Source of the DNA: JAWPMT01 sp965227935
GTDB taxonomy: Bacteria; Bacteroidota; Bacteroidia; Cytophagales; Cyclobacteriaceae
Direction: 5' to 3'
Assembly: GCA_965227935.1 (NCBI GenBank)
Contig: CBDDGS010000019.1
Location: 186,001-250,000 of the forward strand
Length of the DNA stretch: 64,000 nt
The notes beneath the pieces are model-generated. The model saw only the letters and a program-made list of their open reading frames with translations, searched no databases and was not told the DNA's origin. A program made the translations under genes and the position numbers. Of the stretch, positions 52,449 through 61,836 are shown piece after piece. Each line of letters begins with the position of its first letter. Within the stretch, counting starts at the first letter, position 1.

Positions 52449-54881
52449 TTATTCGTCTTTCAAGGACCTCGCCGGGTTGATCCGCGCTGCGAGGTAGGAC
52501 TGGGAACTCATCGTCAGCCAGGCAATAGCGAAGGAGACCAGTCCAGCAATTGCGAAAGTCGACCATTTCAACTGGGTGCGGTACTCGAAGTCCGAGAGCC
52601 ACTCATTCATGAAGTAATAGGAGAGCGGAGCCGCCACCACAAATGCGATGCCCACCAGTTTGAGGAACTCCTTGGACAGGAGGCCAATGATACTGGTGAT
52701 ACTGGCGCCAAGCACTTTCCTTATCCCAATCTCCTTTGTTCGCTGCTCGGCAGTAAAGGACGCCAGTCCATACAGGCCGAGGCAGGCAATGAAAATGGAG
52801 AGCACGGCGAAAAACGTGGCTATGTCCCCAATCCGTTGCTCACTCGTATAGAGGTCGTCGAAACGCTCGTCGAGGAAGCTGTATTCAAATGGCTGGCCTG
52901 GAGCGAATTCGTCCCATTTATTTCGAAGGAAGTCGATCGTTGCATCGATGTTTTGCGCTTCGGTCTTGAAGGAGATGTAACCTCTTCTTTCTCCGAGTGT
53001 GAATACGAGGGGTGCGATCTTATCTCGAAGAGATGTGAAGTGGAAGTTCTGAACTACTCCAACGACCTTGTAAGTCACTGACACGGGGTTTTGCTGAGAT
53101 CCCCCGAATGTGCTGATATATTCTCCGATGGGCTCTTCAAATCCAAATTGCTGGACTGCAGATTCGTTGAGGATGGCGTTGGCCGTGTCGTTGGGGAACT
53201 CTCGGGAAAAGTTGCGTCCGCCGGCCATTTCCAGCCCCAGCGTCTCCATGTAGTCATGATCAATGCGGTAGTTGTGGAAGACGTGACTATTACCGGTACC
53301 GGCGTTCTGGCCGGTGAACCACAAGTTGTTGTTATGGGCCGTTTGGACGGGCAGGAAGCTGGCGACAGTCCCAGATAGGACGCGGGTATCTCTCAGGGCT
53401 TCGGTCTTGTAGGCGTCTATCTTGTCACCCATTAGGAATGCGTCGTGCACCATGATGACCTGGTCTTTGTTGAAGCCCAGTTTTTTGTTTTGGATATAGG
53501 ACAGCTGATCAAAAATAATGGCGGTGCCAACGATCATGATGATCGATACGCTAAACTGCAGAACTACCAGTGTGCTCCTGATCCCACCGCTTTTCATTCC
53601 CAGGTTGAGCTTGCCTTTCAGCACTTCAACAGGCCGAAACTTTGACAGGTAGAAGGCCGGATAGCTACCAGCGAGGAAACCAACTACAATAATGACCGCC
53701 AGTAAAGTGCCAAGGAATGCCCCTGAGAAAAGGCTGCTGTACTCGAGTGTTTTGTCGGACAGGTTTTCGAAGTAGGGGAGCGAAGCGGCTGCAAGACCAA
53801 TGGCCAGGGCGAAGGCAACCAGACAAATCATCAAAGCCTCTGCGAGAAACTGGTTGACGAGCTGTGATCGATAGGCACCCATGGTCTTCCGTACGCCTAC
53901 CTCCTTGGCGCGACTGGCAGATCTGGCGGTCGCCAGATTCATGAAGTTGATACATGCAAGGAGCAGAATAAATGCGGCGATAGCTGAGAAAATGTAGACG
54001 TAACTCACGTCACCGTTTGGCTCAAGTTCGCCGAGCTTGGCTGAGTGGAGGTGGATGTCTTTCATAGGAAACAGGCTGAATCCTGCCGCATTGCCCGCCT
54101 CAGCAAACTCTTCCATACTTGCACCCATAAACTGCTCTACTTCCGGTCCGATGTACTTCTCGACGAGGGCGGGGAATTGAGCATTGAGATCTGAAGCATC
54201 CACACCCTGCTGTAGCTTGAGGTAGGTAGTGAAGTTAAAACTCATCCAGATTTTATTCTTTGCTTCATCGAGCCCTTCCATGGCGAAAATTAGGTCGAAG
54301 TGCATGTGGGAGCGGCTGGGCATGTCTTCAAAAACACCAGTGACTTCGTAGTCAGTATTATTCCCAATCACCACCTCTTGACCCACGGGGTCTTCATTGC
54401 CAAACAGTTTCTTGGCGACTGTTTGACTGATTGCCATAGTGTTGGGACGCTTGAGTACTTCCTCGACATTGCCTTGGACAAGCTCAAAATTGAAGAACTG
54501 AAAGAAGTTGGAATCAGCAAAAACGGAGAGGTCCTCCTTGAAGGTTTGGTCCCGGTCCTTTCTTTTGATGAGGCGCTGTCCCACTTGTCGTAGGCGTACG
54601 GCACTCTCCACCTCGGGAAACTCATTGACCAGGGTCTGGGCAGCTGGGACGCTTGAAAGCGACAGATCGAATTCGTTGCCGTTTAGATTTCCTTTGAAAT
54701 CCATTCGGTAAATACTTTCGAGATCCGGATGGAACGTGTCGTAGCTCAATTCATCTGTCACATAAAGTGAAATGAGAATGAAGCAAGCCAGGCCTATCGA
54801 GAGGCCCACGATGTTGATGAGGGAGTAGAACACATGCTTTCTGAGGTTCCGGAAAGCTGTGGTCAGGTAGTTCTGGATCAT
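52449..54881 (-). CDS. MacB/FtsX-type ABC transporter permease (upstream paralogue)
   Basis: An 810-residue paralogue of the preceding permease, with the same domain order and many identical stretches (ATARSASRAKEVGVRKTMGA here, ATARSANRAKEVGVRKAMGA there; same C-terminal RxNPARSLKDE type ending). The pair looks like a tandem duplication that has since diverged, mostly in the periplasmic domains. It starts at the ATG at 54881, where an inverted repeat lies 38-62 bp upstream. Whether the two form a heterodimer or serve different substrates cannot be told. Confidence 0.88.
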   Translation of the reverse strand: MIQNYLTTAFRNLRKHVFYSLINIVGLSIGLACFILISLYVTDELSYDTFHPDLESIYRMDFKGNLNGNEFDLSLSSVPAAQTLVNEFPEVESAVRLRQVGQRLIKRKDRDQTFKEDLSVFADSNFFQFFNFELVQGNVEEVLKRPNTMAISQTVAKKLFGNEDPVGQEVVIGNNTDYEVTGVFEDMPSRSHMHFDLIFAMEGLDEAKNKIWMSFNFTTYLKLQQGVDASDLNAQFPALVEKYIGPEVEQFMGASMEEFAEAGNAAGFSLFPMKDIHLHSAKLGELEPNGDVSYVYIFSAIAAFILLLACINFMNLATARSASRAKEVGVRKTMGAYRSQLVNQFLAEALMICLVAFALAIGLAAASLPYFENLSDKTLEYSSLFSGAFLGTLLAVIIVVGFLAGSYPAFYLSKFRPVEVLKGKLNLGMKSGGIRSTLVVLQFSVSIIMIVGTAIIFDQLSYIQNKKLGFNKDQVIMVHDAFLMGDKIDAYKTEALRDTRVLSGTVASFLPVQTAHNNNLWFTGQNAGTGNSHVFHNYRIDHDYMETLGLEMAGGRNFSREFPNDTANAILNESAVQQFGFEEPIGEYISTFGGSQQNPVSVTYKVVGVVQNFHFTSLRDKIAPLVFTLGERRGYISFKTEAQNIDATIDFLRNKWDEFAPGQPFEYSFLDERFDDLYTSEQRIGDIATFFAVLSIFIACLGLYGLASFTAEQRTKEIGIRKVLGASITSIIGLLSKEFLKLVGIAFVVAAPLSYYFMNEWLSDFEYRTQLKWSTFAIAGLVSFAIAWLTMSSQSYLAARINPARSLKDE

Positions 54882-54918
54882 GATCTACTTTATTTGAGTT
54901 TGATCTTTGAGTATTTGA

Positions 54919-54943
54919 TGCACCTACTCGTCGATAGGTTGCA
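54919..54943. promoter_or_regulatory. Inverted repeat upstream of the permease pair (possible operator)
   Basis: TGCACCTA (54919-54926) and TAGGTTGCA (54935-54943) form an inverted repeat with one bulged base, centred about 50 bp before the permease start. It could be an operator. The surrounding 54882-55137 is AT-rich; I saw no clear promoter boxes and no other gene in that stretch. Confidence 0.25.
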
Positions 54944-55137
54944 CCTGTGACCTTTTCTTTTATTCTTATGTATTATATGGTATTATGCAATACAAGGTTG
55001 CATGGAATACATAATTTTTAGAAAATAGTTGAATGTAACCATTACGAGTAGTACAGTGTCAGTGATATGGTGTTCTCGGAAATTTTGCCGATATTTACTG
55101 ACAACGGTAATCGCTTAACCAGCTGGCCAACCACGCT

Positions 55138-55236
55138 ATGAAATACCTGAGAAAAAGCATTGATGTAATAGTCCTTGTATTGCTGACTTTAGTCGGAGTA
55201 GTTTGCTCTATCCTCTTGCTCATTGGCAAGTTGTAA
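55138..55236 (+). CDS. Small single-pass membrane peptide, 32 residues (candidate)
   Basis: ATG at 55138 opens 32 codons to TAA: a basic N-terminus (MKYLRKSIDV) then one long hydrophobic stretch (IVLVLLTLVGVVCSILLL) ending in GKL. This is the classic layout of a small membrane protein. No ribosome-binding site stands out and there is no known homologue in my memory. It lies in the 370-bp gap between the permease pair and the convergent DUF2461 gene. Confidence 0.4.
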   Translation: MKYLRKSIDVIVLVLLTLVGVVCSILLLIGKL

Positions 55237-55251
55237 TGTCCACTGCTGACG

Positions 55252-55911
55252 CTACGAGACTCCGGCTTTGAGAAGATGATGTATGGCCCCGCAGCTCTGC
55301 AACAACGGGGATAACTCCTTTACTATATCTCGATCTATGTAATCTGCGACAGGAAGTTGCGTCATATAGAAGAATTGTTTGTTGTAAAGAATCGGTAAGC
55401 TTTTCGCAACCTCGGCAAATTCGACATCAAGTCTTTTCGCCTTTTCACCTTGCACCTTGCCATCGAAGTATTTCTTGAATCTTGTGTCTTCCAGGATGGT
55501 ACTCAATTGTGCTTGTTCTTGCATCAAATGCCTTCGGATGCCTTTCAAGGTTTGTGGCGTTGCGTGGTATAGCCCTCCTCCTACGTGGATATTGTCTGCC
55601 CCTATTCCGAGATAAAACCCCGGATTTGGGGACTTACGTCCACCAGGTGTGAAGTTGGCCTTCATCATTAAGTTGTAGGGCGTCTTGTCCTTGGAGAACC
55701 TGATGTCTTTGTTGATTCGCATGATGATGCCCTTTGGGTCCTCAGGGATCTCCGCATCGAGGTCCAGCAATGTGGGGGTTAGTCCCTCCACGATTTTCAG
55801 GAATGCCTTCTTGACAGATTTTTCGTACCTGCCTTTATTCGCGTGAAACCATTCCTTGTGGTTGTTGTCTGCCAGCTCCTTGAAAAAGTCGATGTAGTCT
55901 TTTGTGATCAT
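55252..55911 (-). CDS. DUF2461 (TIGR02453) family protein
   Basis: A 219-residue protein of the DUF2461 family: YIDFFKELADNNHKEWFHAN at the start, IMRINKDIRFSKDKTPYN in the middle and GFYLGIGADNIHVGGGLYH before the C-terminal helices. The family is common in bacteria and fungi but has no known biochemical role. No signal peptide. Translation begins at ATG 55911. It is 11 bp downstream of the SnoaL-like lipoprotein gene and is probably co-transcribed with that and the 56372 gene. Confidence 0.88.
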   Translation of the reverse strand: MITKDYIDFFKELADNNHKEWFHANKGRYEKSVKKAFLKIVEGLTPTLLDLDAEIPEDPKGIIMRINKDIRFSKDKTPYNLMMKANFTPGGRKSPNPGFYLGIGADNIHVGGGLYHATPQTLKGIRRHLMQEQAQLSTILEDTRFKKYFDGKVQGEKAKRLDVEFAEVAKSLPILYNKQFFYMTQLPVADYIDRDIVKELSPLLQSCGAIHHLLKAGVS

Positions 55912-55922
55912 TTGGTAACTAT

Positions 55923-56375
55923 TTATTCAATTCGGCCATCATGAAATCCTGCTCTTTTCCACCTACCACCTTCTAATACCCATAAATGGGTAACTCTGAA
56001 TCGCTTCTCAAATCGAATGCCGCCCTCCACCCCGGAGGTGGAAACCTGGCCGGTGACCACAGCGGAGCCTTCATAGAAAGTGATCGAAATATTATCCATT
56101 TCATACGTTTCTATTGTCAACTGTCCATCGTTTAGTTTTTGACGTTGGCCGGCTACATAGCCCAGCCATTCGCGGCGAGAATAGGGCCTCGATGTCCCGT
56201 TCACATGGCTGTATTCCTCTGTGATCATTGATGCCAAGGTCGCTGTGTCCGCCGCTGCAAAGGCTTCATTGAAAACTTTGAGAGTTTGAGATAGCCCTTC
56301 GGCGGCATCGTTCGTGGGAGCGGTACAAGCGATTCCCGTAAAGAGCAGGATTAGGAAGGGGGTGAATCTCTTCAT
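55923..56375 (-). CDS. SnoaL/NTF2-like (DUF4440-type) lipoprotein
   Basis: About 150 residues from ATG 56375, which starts a lipoprotein signal (FLILLFTGIAC). The rest fits the NTF2-like cone fold: FNEAFAAADTATLASMITEEY (helices), YSHVNGTSRPYSRREWLGY, then strands AVVTGQVSTSG, RFRVTHLWVLEGGRWKRAG and the terminal HDGRIE. DUF4440/SnoaL-like proteins bind small molecules or act as enzymes; nothing fixes the role here. Its start overlaps the end of the next upstream gene by four bases. Confidence 0.82.
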   Translation of the reverse strand: MKRFTPFLILLFTGIACTAPTNDAAEGLSQTLKVFNEAFAAADTATLASMITEEYSHVNGTSRPYSRREWLGYVAGQRQKLNDGQLTIETYEMDNISITFYEGSAVVTGQVSTSGVEGGIRFEKRFRVTHLWVLEGGRWKRAGFHDGRIE

Positions 56376-56677
56376 TGGCTTACTTCTTTGAGGGCTTGTT
56401 CCGAGAGCGCTTTCCATTTTGTGTGCTCTTCGTAGTCGACTTCGAACCACCCTCTCAGCGGCCCCTTGTTTTTGAATGGATTGAAGGGGCGGATACCACC
56501 ACTTTCTGGCTGATAATCATCACCCAGCTTGAAGACCATCTTCTTACTCCGTGAAAAGAATGCAAACACCTTGTCGTCCACAGAGATCGCTGGGGAACGC
56601 ATCATATTCCCTTCCTTCACGGCGTTGTATTTGGCAATGAATTCATCGCGAATGGCTAAAAAAATCTCTTCCTCCAT
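56372..56677 (-). CDS. Small TfoX-N-like conserved protein
   Basis: A 101-residue soluble protein. MMRSPAISVDDKVFAFFSRS followed by KMVFKLGDDY resembles the beta-sheet start of the TfoX/Sxy N-terminal domain (the 'G.mF...' strand pair), and FKNKGPLRGWFEVDYEEH completes it with C-terminal helix KWKALSEQALKEV. It has no DNA-binding domain, so it is not a full competence regulator; such stand-alone proteins are common and uncharacterised. It is first in a three-gene minus-strand unit. Confidence 0.7.
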   Translation of the reverse strand: MEEEIFLAIRDEFIAKYNAVKEGNMMRSPAISVDDKVFAFFSRSKKMVFKLGDDYQPESGGIRPFNPFKNKGPLRGWFEVDYEEHTKWKALSEQALKEVSQ

Positions 56678-56741
56678 TTCCTGTTTTGTTTATGAGACGA
56701 TTGACGCGCCATATCTAGGACAGGTCTGTCATTGATTTCCC

Positions 56742-58799
56742 CTAAAACTTGAGTCTCCCTTGCAGGACGACTTCTGTGAGGGTATCGCCAATTACTTCGT
56801 TGAGACCTGATCCGGACCTCCCGGTAGCGAGTGTCTCGGTATCCCGAAACCTGGATTCGGCAATCCTTGCCCAGAAGGTAAGTCTCCTGTTCGGTTTGAA
56901 TTGCACCAACAGATAGCGACGGGTGCCGACCCCAGACAGACCCCTTACGCTGAACGCGTACAGCACATTCTTCTCAAAGACGTACTGGGCATTCGCAAAG
57001 TCGTCCGTGTCCACCAGTGCAATCCGGCCACTGAGTTTAAATTTCCAGAAGCTGTAGTTGATGTCCTGCAGGATCAGGAATCCCCTCGTTTTTTCGTCGT
57101 TGAGCAGAAAGTCTGAGAACTGCACTCTGGTTTTGAGGCTTAGATCCTTGTTGACCTTGTAGTCGAGATTGGCGAGGTAGTTGCGCTTGCGGCCCGTTGA
57201 CAGGGTGTTGAGGTTGGAGCCCTCGGGCTGGACGGTTAGCTCCTTGTTCTCCTGGCGGAACTGCGCGAAGAGCGTGATGGATCGGGAGGGTCGATACGTC
57301 CACCTTCCGAGGTATTCTATACCGTCGGAAGGGGCTTCCACTTGAAAACGCAGCCAGGGAAACTTGAACCGATCGTAGTAAAAACTCAGTTCATGCTTTG
57401 CCCACGGCCGAATGCGTATGCCCCAATAGTTGCCGATTTCATTGATGACACGTGACCCCTCGCCGAAGCCATTGCCATAGAAGGTGTGAAAGTCGCGGGC
57501 ATAGTTGCGATGGAGGTAGCTGAAGTCGATCTGTGGTGTCAGTGAAGCAATCAGCCCCGTTACTAACGCTGTACCCCCGGACTTGGACACCGCGCCCTCA
57601 CCGAAGAGGTTGAAGTTTTGCCAGGTGCCACTGAAATAGGCGCTGCCTACATAATTCTCATCTCCCTGGAATTCGTACTGATTGTAGTTGTTGGGGCGCC
57701 GCCGCAATGGCCTGCTAAACGACGAGTAGATGGACGTGACGCCCACATTCCAGTCCCTGCTGATGTGGTAATGTACTGCCCCACCCACGGAGGTCTCGCT
57801 GATCCGATCCCTGGCGGATCGCTCTGACAGGGTCCTGTGCAATCCGCTTGACTGGATCGAGTTGACGAATTCATCGAAATCGGAGTAAGTGCTGTCAGAG
57901 ATGATATTCGCGTCCTGCCTCAGGTGGGAGTAGTAGATGGCGGTCTCCAACTTTCCGATCGAGGTGGTCACACCCACGCCCCGGAAGAAGCCGCTTTCCA
58001 GCGCCGAAGTGTAAGGCCTGAAACCAGTCGTTGTTCGACGCACGGTCGTAATGGTTTCCGCCCCCTTGCCAACGCCAAACCCAGCACCATACACCAGTCC
58101 CTGACCATATTGGGCCTGGAAATCCCCTACAATCACCTTTCGTACGGGTCCGATATTTTCCAGCATGACATGGGCAGAGTAGAAGTCAAACCCTTTCTGA
58201 TTTTCGTCGAATACAATTTGCTCGCCGCGATCTTTTTCAAAGGTCATCCCGAGACTGAAGTCCCCCTTGCGGCTGATTCGAAACCTCCCATAGAAGAGGT
58301 TTTGGTCTCCGATGTAGCTGTTTTCGCGAAATCCTCTTTCTGATTGCAACGTTCGGCTCCCCCTTAGAAAGAGGTACTTGTTGGGCTCCGTTGCAATGCG
58401 CTTCAGAAGACTCCGTCCGTCAGAGGTCTCCTCCACCGTAATGAAAGGCAGCATCGCCTCGATCGTCGTCATGTCCAGCGAAGGGATCGATTGTAGCTCG
58501 TAGATGCTTATGAGCTTTCCATTTTGCTCAATATGAGAGAGGATGTCGCTTGCCTGGCGTGGGGTGAGGAGGTACAGTGAGAGGAGTTGCTCGCGAGATG
58601 CCTGGTTGATGTTGAGTGGGTTGGTGTAAAGCTGAAGCAACGACTCGTACAGGTCGTCGTAGTCGATATCGTCCGCCTGGATTTGAAATAGGCGCTCGAT
58701 GAATCGCTCAAGGTCTATCTCCTGGACTGCTGGCGCCTGCTGCGCATACAATTGGGTGCCAACGAAAACAAGCAGCCATATCGTGGTAAGGACCCGCAT
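56742..58799 (-). CDS. Helix-hairpin-helix plus outer-membrane beta-barrel protein
   Basis: A 685-residue exported protein (signal MRVLTTIWLLVFVGTQLYA). Residues about 65-125 form ComEA-like helix-hairpin-helix motifs (NPLNINQASREQLLSLYLL, SIYELQSIPSLDMTTIEAML). The remaining 550 residues are beta-strand-rich with barrel features (RFRISRKGDFSLGMTFEKD, VIVGDFQAQYGQGLVYGAG, final strand TLTEVVLQGRLKF). It could bind DNA at the surface and be related to uptake, but this is inference. It overlaps the stop of the PorV/PorQ-like gene by one base. Confidence 0.78.
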   Translation of the reverse strand: MRVLTTIWLLVFVGTQLYAQQAPAVQEIDLERFIERLFQIQADDIDYDDLYESLLQLYTNPLNINQASREQLLSLYLLTPRQASDILSHIEQNGKLISIYELQSIPSLDMTTIEAMLPFITVEETSDGRSLLKRIATEPNKYLFLRGSRTLQSERGFRENSYIGDQNLFYGRFRISRKGDFSLGMTFEKDRGEQIVFDENQKGFDFYSAHVMLENIGPVRKVIVGDFQAQYGQGLVYGAGFGVGKGAETITTVRRTTTGFRPYTSALESGFFRGVGVTTSIGKLETAIYYSHLRQDANIISDSTYSDFDEFVNSIQSSGLHRTLSERSARDRISETSVGGAVHYHISRDWNVGVTSIYSSFSRPLRRRPNNYNQYEFQGDENYVGSAYFSGTWQNFNLFGEGAVSKSGGTALVTGLIASLTPQIDFSYLHRNYARDFHTFYGNGFGEGSRVINEIGNYWGIRIRPWAKHELSFYYDRFKFPWLRFQVEAPSDGIEYLGRWTYRPSRSITLFAQFRQENKELTVQPEGSNLNTLSTGRKRNYLANLDYKVNKDLSLKTRVQFSDFLLNDEKTRGFLILQDINYSFWKFKLSGRIALVDTDDFANAQYVFEKNVLYAFSVRGLSGVGTRRYLLVQFKPNRRLTFWARIAESRFRDTETLATGRSGSGLNEVIGDTLTEVVLQGRLKF

Positions 58800-59611
58800 C
58801 AGTTCTTCTTCCCAATGAGGTAGCCGAGGGAGAATTCGTGAATTACGCCGAGGTCACTTTGGTCGTTGAAGGCGTAGTCCAGAGTGAAATTCCTCCACAG
58901 GAAACCGGCACCAAATGCTGACTTGAATGGATTTGTACTGATGCCGGTGCGCAACCAAACGTTTTTGATGACCTCATATTCGAGGCCTATTCTTACGATC
59001 TCATCAAATTCGAGGTCCTTCTGCACTTCCAGGCTCAGTGACAATTGCTCGATGGGCAGGTAGGCGATCCCTGCTTTGATCACGGTGGAAACAGGAATGT
59101 CTTCTGCGAGGTCAGCTTGATTGAGATTGAAGACATGCGCTCCAAACTTCAGCTGCTTGGTGATGTCGGCCATACCGCCGAACTCGATAACGACGGCGCT
59201 TTCCGTACCCAATCCCTCAATAGAAACCTGTACAATGCTCGCCGCAATCCCCAGAGAAACCATGTCGATATGGTTCGCATATCCAATGGTCATTTTCTGC
59301 TGGCTATACAGGTCGTCGCCAAATTTATAAAAGCTCACCCCCGCATTGCCAAAGCCCATTCGCTGTACGTAGCCACCGCCAATGACCTGGAAGCTCGATA
59401 CGTTGAATCGGTTTTGATAGGAGAGCATGGCCATGGAGTGATCCAGGCGCCCAATTCCGGCGATGTTGTTGTTGAGGGCCCAGCCATCTTCAAGAGTCGT
59501 GGAGACACCTCCCAGTCCGGAGGTCCTCGCGCCCAATCTAAAATCACCGTCCTGCGCCAACGAAATATGGCACGCCAGAAGTAGAATGGTTGGGTACAAA
59601 ACAGGGCGCAT
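58799..59611 (-). CDS. PorV/PorQ-like outer-membrane protein
   Basis: A 270-residue exported protein (signal to LAQ near residue 20). GDFRLGARTSGLGGVSTTLEDGWALNNNIAG is typical of the PorV/PorQ and FadL-like barrels of Bacteroidota, followed by regular beta strands and the final EFSLGYLIG. In the type IX secretion system PorV and PorQ handle cargo modification, but no other Por gene is present, so it may instead serve the adjacent HhH/barrel protein. The stop codon overlaps the start of that gene. Confidence 0.75.
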   Translation of the reverse strand: MRPVLYPTILLLACHISLAQDGDFRLGARTSGLGGVSTTLEDGWALNNNIAGIGRLDHSMAMLSYQNRFNVSSFQVIGGGYVQRMGFGNAGVSFYKFGDDLYSQQKMTIGYANHIDMVSLGIAASIVQVSIEGLGTESAVVIEFGGMADITKQLKFGAHVFNLNQADLAEDIPVSTVIKAGIAYLPIEQLSLSLEVQKDLEFDEIVRIGLEYEVIKNVWLRTGISTNPFKSAFGAGFLWRNFTLDYAFNDQSDLGVIHEFSLGYLIGKKN

Positions 59612-59660
59612 AACCTCTAAAATAGCTGCATCGACCCAATGCAGTCAAGTGTTGTTCGTT

Positions 59661-60353
59661 ATGAAACGAAGAATAATCAGGAAGCCATGCAACGGCCAGT
59701 TGGATGGTTTTAACTTTGGTTTTGTGCGGGTACTGATAATTTGTACATACTTCTCCGTCGCCCTATCAGGGTTTTCACAGGGGACAGACACCACCTTCTA
59801 TGAGGTCGGCACACCGCGGAGTATAGGTGTGGTAGTGGATGGAAATCAGTCAGGGTCGTGGACTTTCTTCTATCCCAATGGAGTCGTCAGTGCCCGCCTC
59901 AACTACACCGATGGACTTCTACAGGGAAAACAGGAGTACTTCTATCAAAGTGGCCACCTGATGTCCAGGGAGCACTGGGTCGATGGCCTGATGAGCGACT
60001 CGGCGATTTATTATTACGACAATAAGCGCGTTGAAAAGAAGGGAATACTGATAGAGGGCCTGTACTCAGGTGAATGGCTATTCTTTTACCCGAACGGCCA
60101 ACTGAAGCGTCGAGGTTTTTATGAGGACGGTTTGCCCAATGGCCCCTGGACATTTTACCTCGAGGATGGCATCCTCGTCCAGGAGGGGGAGTATACCGAT
60201 GGTGTCGAGTCAGGTGAGTGGAAGTTCTATGATGGTGGCGAGCTGAGCTACCAGGGCAATTATTCTGCAGGCCAGCGTGTCGGGCAGTGGTACCGATTCA
60301 AAAAGGGCAAACAGAAAAACTGGAAAAACTTTGGGTCAGATCCCGGCCAGTGA
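59661..60353 (+). CDS. Exported YwqK-type (MORN-like repeat) protein
   Basis: A 230-residue protein from ATG 59661, with a hydrophobic segment (FVRVLIICTYFSVALSGFS) after a basic N-terminus. It carries about six repeats of the pattern SGxWxFFYPNGxL...DGLxxG (QSGSWTFFYPNGVVSARLNY, YSGEWLFFYPNGQLKRRGFY, NGPWTFYLEDGILVQEGEY, ESGEWKFYDGGELSYQGNY). Databases call this group 'YwqK family antitoxin', but a toxin partner is not evident here. The repeats probably form a beta sheet scaffold at the envelope. It overlaps the convergent D15-like gene by 18 bp. Confidence 0.8.
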   Translation: MKRRIIRKPCNGQLDGFNFGFVRVLIICTYFSVALSGFSQGTDTTFYEVGTPRSIGVVVDGNQSGSWTFFYPNGVVSARLNYTDGLLQGKQEYFYQSGHLMSREHWVDGLMSDSAIYYYDNKRVEKKGILIEGLYSGEWLFFYPNGQLKRRGFYEDGLPNGPWTFYLEDGILVQEGEYTDGVESGEWKFYDGGELSYQGNYSAGQRVGQWYRFKKGKQKNWKNFGSDPGQ

Positions 60354-61760
60354 GCTCAGTGCGAAGCGGAACTGACCTTCGGAATTGTAGGTGTACTCGA
60401 ACCTGATCACCAGGTCGTGAATGGTCACAATGTCCAACCCCAGTCCGACTCCGTAGAGAAAATTGTTGGCTAGCCGATCGCTGATTTCATACTGGGGGTA
60501 GTTTTCGACATAGCCCGCATCAAAGATGACTTTGCCATAGAATGCAAAGGGTATTTTGTGAAATTGCTTAATGGGCATGATGGGGCTGATGTCCTGTACG
60601 TGCTTGAATAGCCGTTTGCGGAAGCTGTTCTTGTAGAGCACATATCGTTGGCCTTCGATCAGGTCCTGCTCAAAACCACGCACGAGGTTGAGGTCCTCTC
60701 CCAGGCCGTAGTACCGTTCATAGGGTTGATTGGAAGGCCAGGATGAGAAAACCGTCGCCGACGTCGCGTAGGAGAAGTGATTGCCTAAGTCAAAGAACTT
60801 GCTGTAGTTGAGGTAGATGTCGAAGATGTCCACTTCATTGAAGATGCCGATACCAGTCTTTTCTGCGCGTAGCACGAAGTAGGATCCGCTGGTGGCGTAG
60901 TTGTTGTTGTTTCGCTTGTCTCGCGTAAAGGTGTAGATGATGTCGAAGTGCCGCTGCAGTGTGCGGCCGTTGGCGAAGTAGTTGGGGTTGAGAATTGCCA
61001 CTGTGTCGTCGATACTACGGTGGTCAAAGGTGACTCTCCACTTGTGTCGATTATAGAAGGAATTCCTAAAAGTGTAAGAGACGCCGCCACGCTGCGTTCT
61101 GCGCAATATCCGTTCTTCATTGACGAATTGCTTGACGTGGTCGACGGTCTGGTAGCCTACGTTTCTACTCTCCAGGAAGCCGTAGGTGAACTCCATCCCA
61201 TGCTTCTGTTTCTTCTCGATGTACGGGATGCGCCAATTGGCGAGGAATCGCCGTTCAAAACCCAGCTGGAAGATAAGATTGAGGACTTCCCGCCGCCCAC
61301 GGAAGTTGTATTGCTCGTAGCGAATACCAAGATTAACACGGCTGAGGTCATGATTTTGATTGACCCACCAGTCGTTGAAGTTTCGGTCGGCCAGTTGGAA
61401 GATGAAAGATGGGTAGATGTACCACCTCTCGGTCACTTTCACTAGCAGAATGACACTTCGATTCTCTGTGAAGAGTTTTTGGATGGTCACTTCATTGAAG
61501 AGGTTGGTGTTGTAGATCTTCATTCGATCTTCCTCCATGAGTGCTGCAAGCGTACTATCAGTGACAAACAAGCCCTTTTTTAGGCTCATTTCACGGGTAA
61601 TGATGTTGGGCTTGGTCTTTTTGTTGCCAAGAAGAAATACCTCCTTGATAGCAAAAAGGCCATCACGATGCGTCGTGTCTTCACCCCAGCTGGTTGCTTG
61701 AGAAAAAGAAACAAACACTAGGCTCAGCATCACCAAAATCGCTCCGCGGCTCCAATCCAT
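60336..61760 (-). CDS. BamA/TamA-like protein with a single POTRA domain
   Basis: A 474-residue outer-membrane protein of the Omp85/D15 superfamily. After the signal peptide, one POTRA (about residues 36-112: AIKEVFLLGNKKTKPNIITR through VTERWYIYP) leads to a barrel of about 16 strands, with YYGLGEDLNLVRGFEQD in place of the usual VRGY loop motif. It is shorter than BamA (five POTRAs), like other small Omp85 proteins. It probably inserts or exports a specific partner, or acts as a surface protein; the neighbours give no clue. Confidence 0.82.
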   Translation of the reverse strand: MDWSRGAILVMLSLVFVSFSQATSWGEDTTHRDGLFAIKEVFLLGNKKTKPNIITREMSLKKGLFVTDSTLAALMEEDRMKIYNTNLFNEVTIQKLFTENRSVILLVKVTERWYIYPSFIFQLADRNFNDWWVNQNHDLSRVNLGIRYEQYNFRGRREVLNLIFQLGFERRFLANWRIPYIEKKQKHGMEFTYGFLESRNVGYQTVDHVKQFVNEERILRRTQRGGVSYTFRNSFYNRHKWRVTFDHRSIDDTVAILNPNYFANGRTLQRHFDIIYTFTRDKRNNNNYATSGSYFVLRAEKTGIGIFNEVDIFDIYLNYSKFFDLGNHFSYATSATVFSSWPSNQPYERYYGLGEDLNLVRGFEQDLIEGQRYVLYKNSFRKRLFKHVQDISPIMPIKQFHKIPFAFYGKVIFDAGYVENYPQYEISDRLANNFLYGVGLGLDIVTIHDLVIRFEYTYNSEGQFRFALSSLAGI

Positions 61761-61836
61761 CCCTTATGAAAAACCTGCTTTGTTCGATGCAAACAACCGA
61801 AATTTTGCTGGTAGCTCCAAATAGTCGGATACATTT

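Noticed and set aside
52398..53081. A 227-codon open frame antisense to the 52449 permease
   Set aside because: It overlaps conserved permease sequence and has no protein-like signature.
59661..60353. A toxin-antitoxin module based on the 'YwqK antitoxin' label
   Set aside because: No toxin gene is adjacent and the protein has an export or membrane segment; the name only reflects a repeat family.
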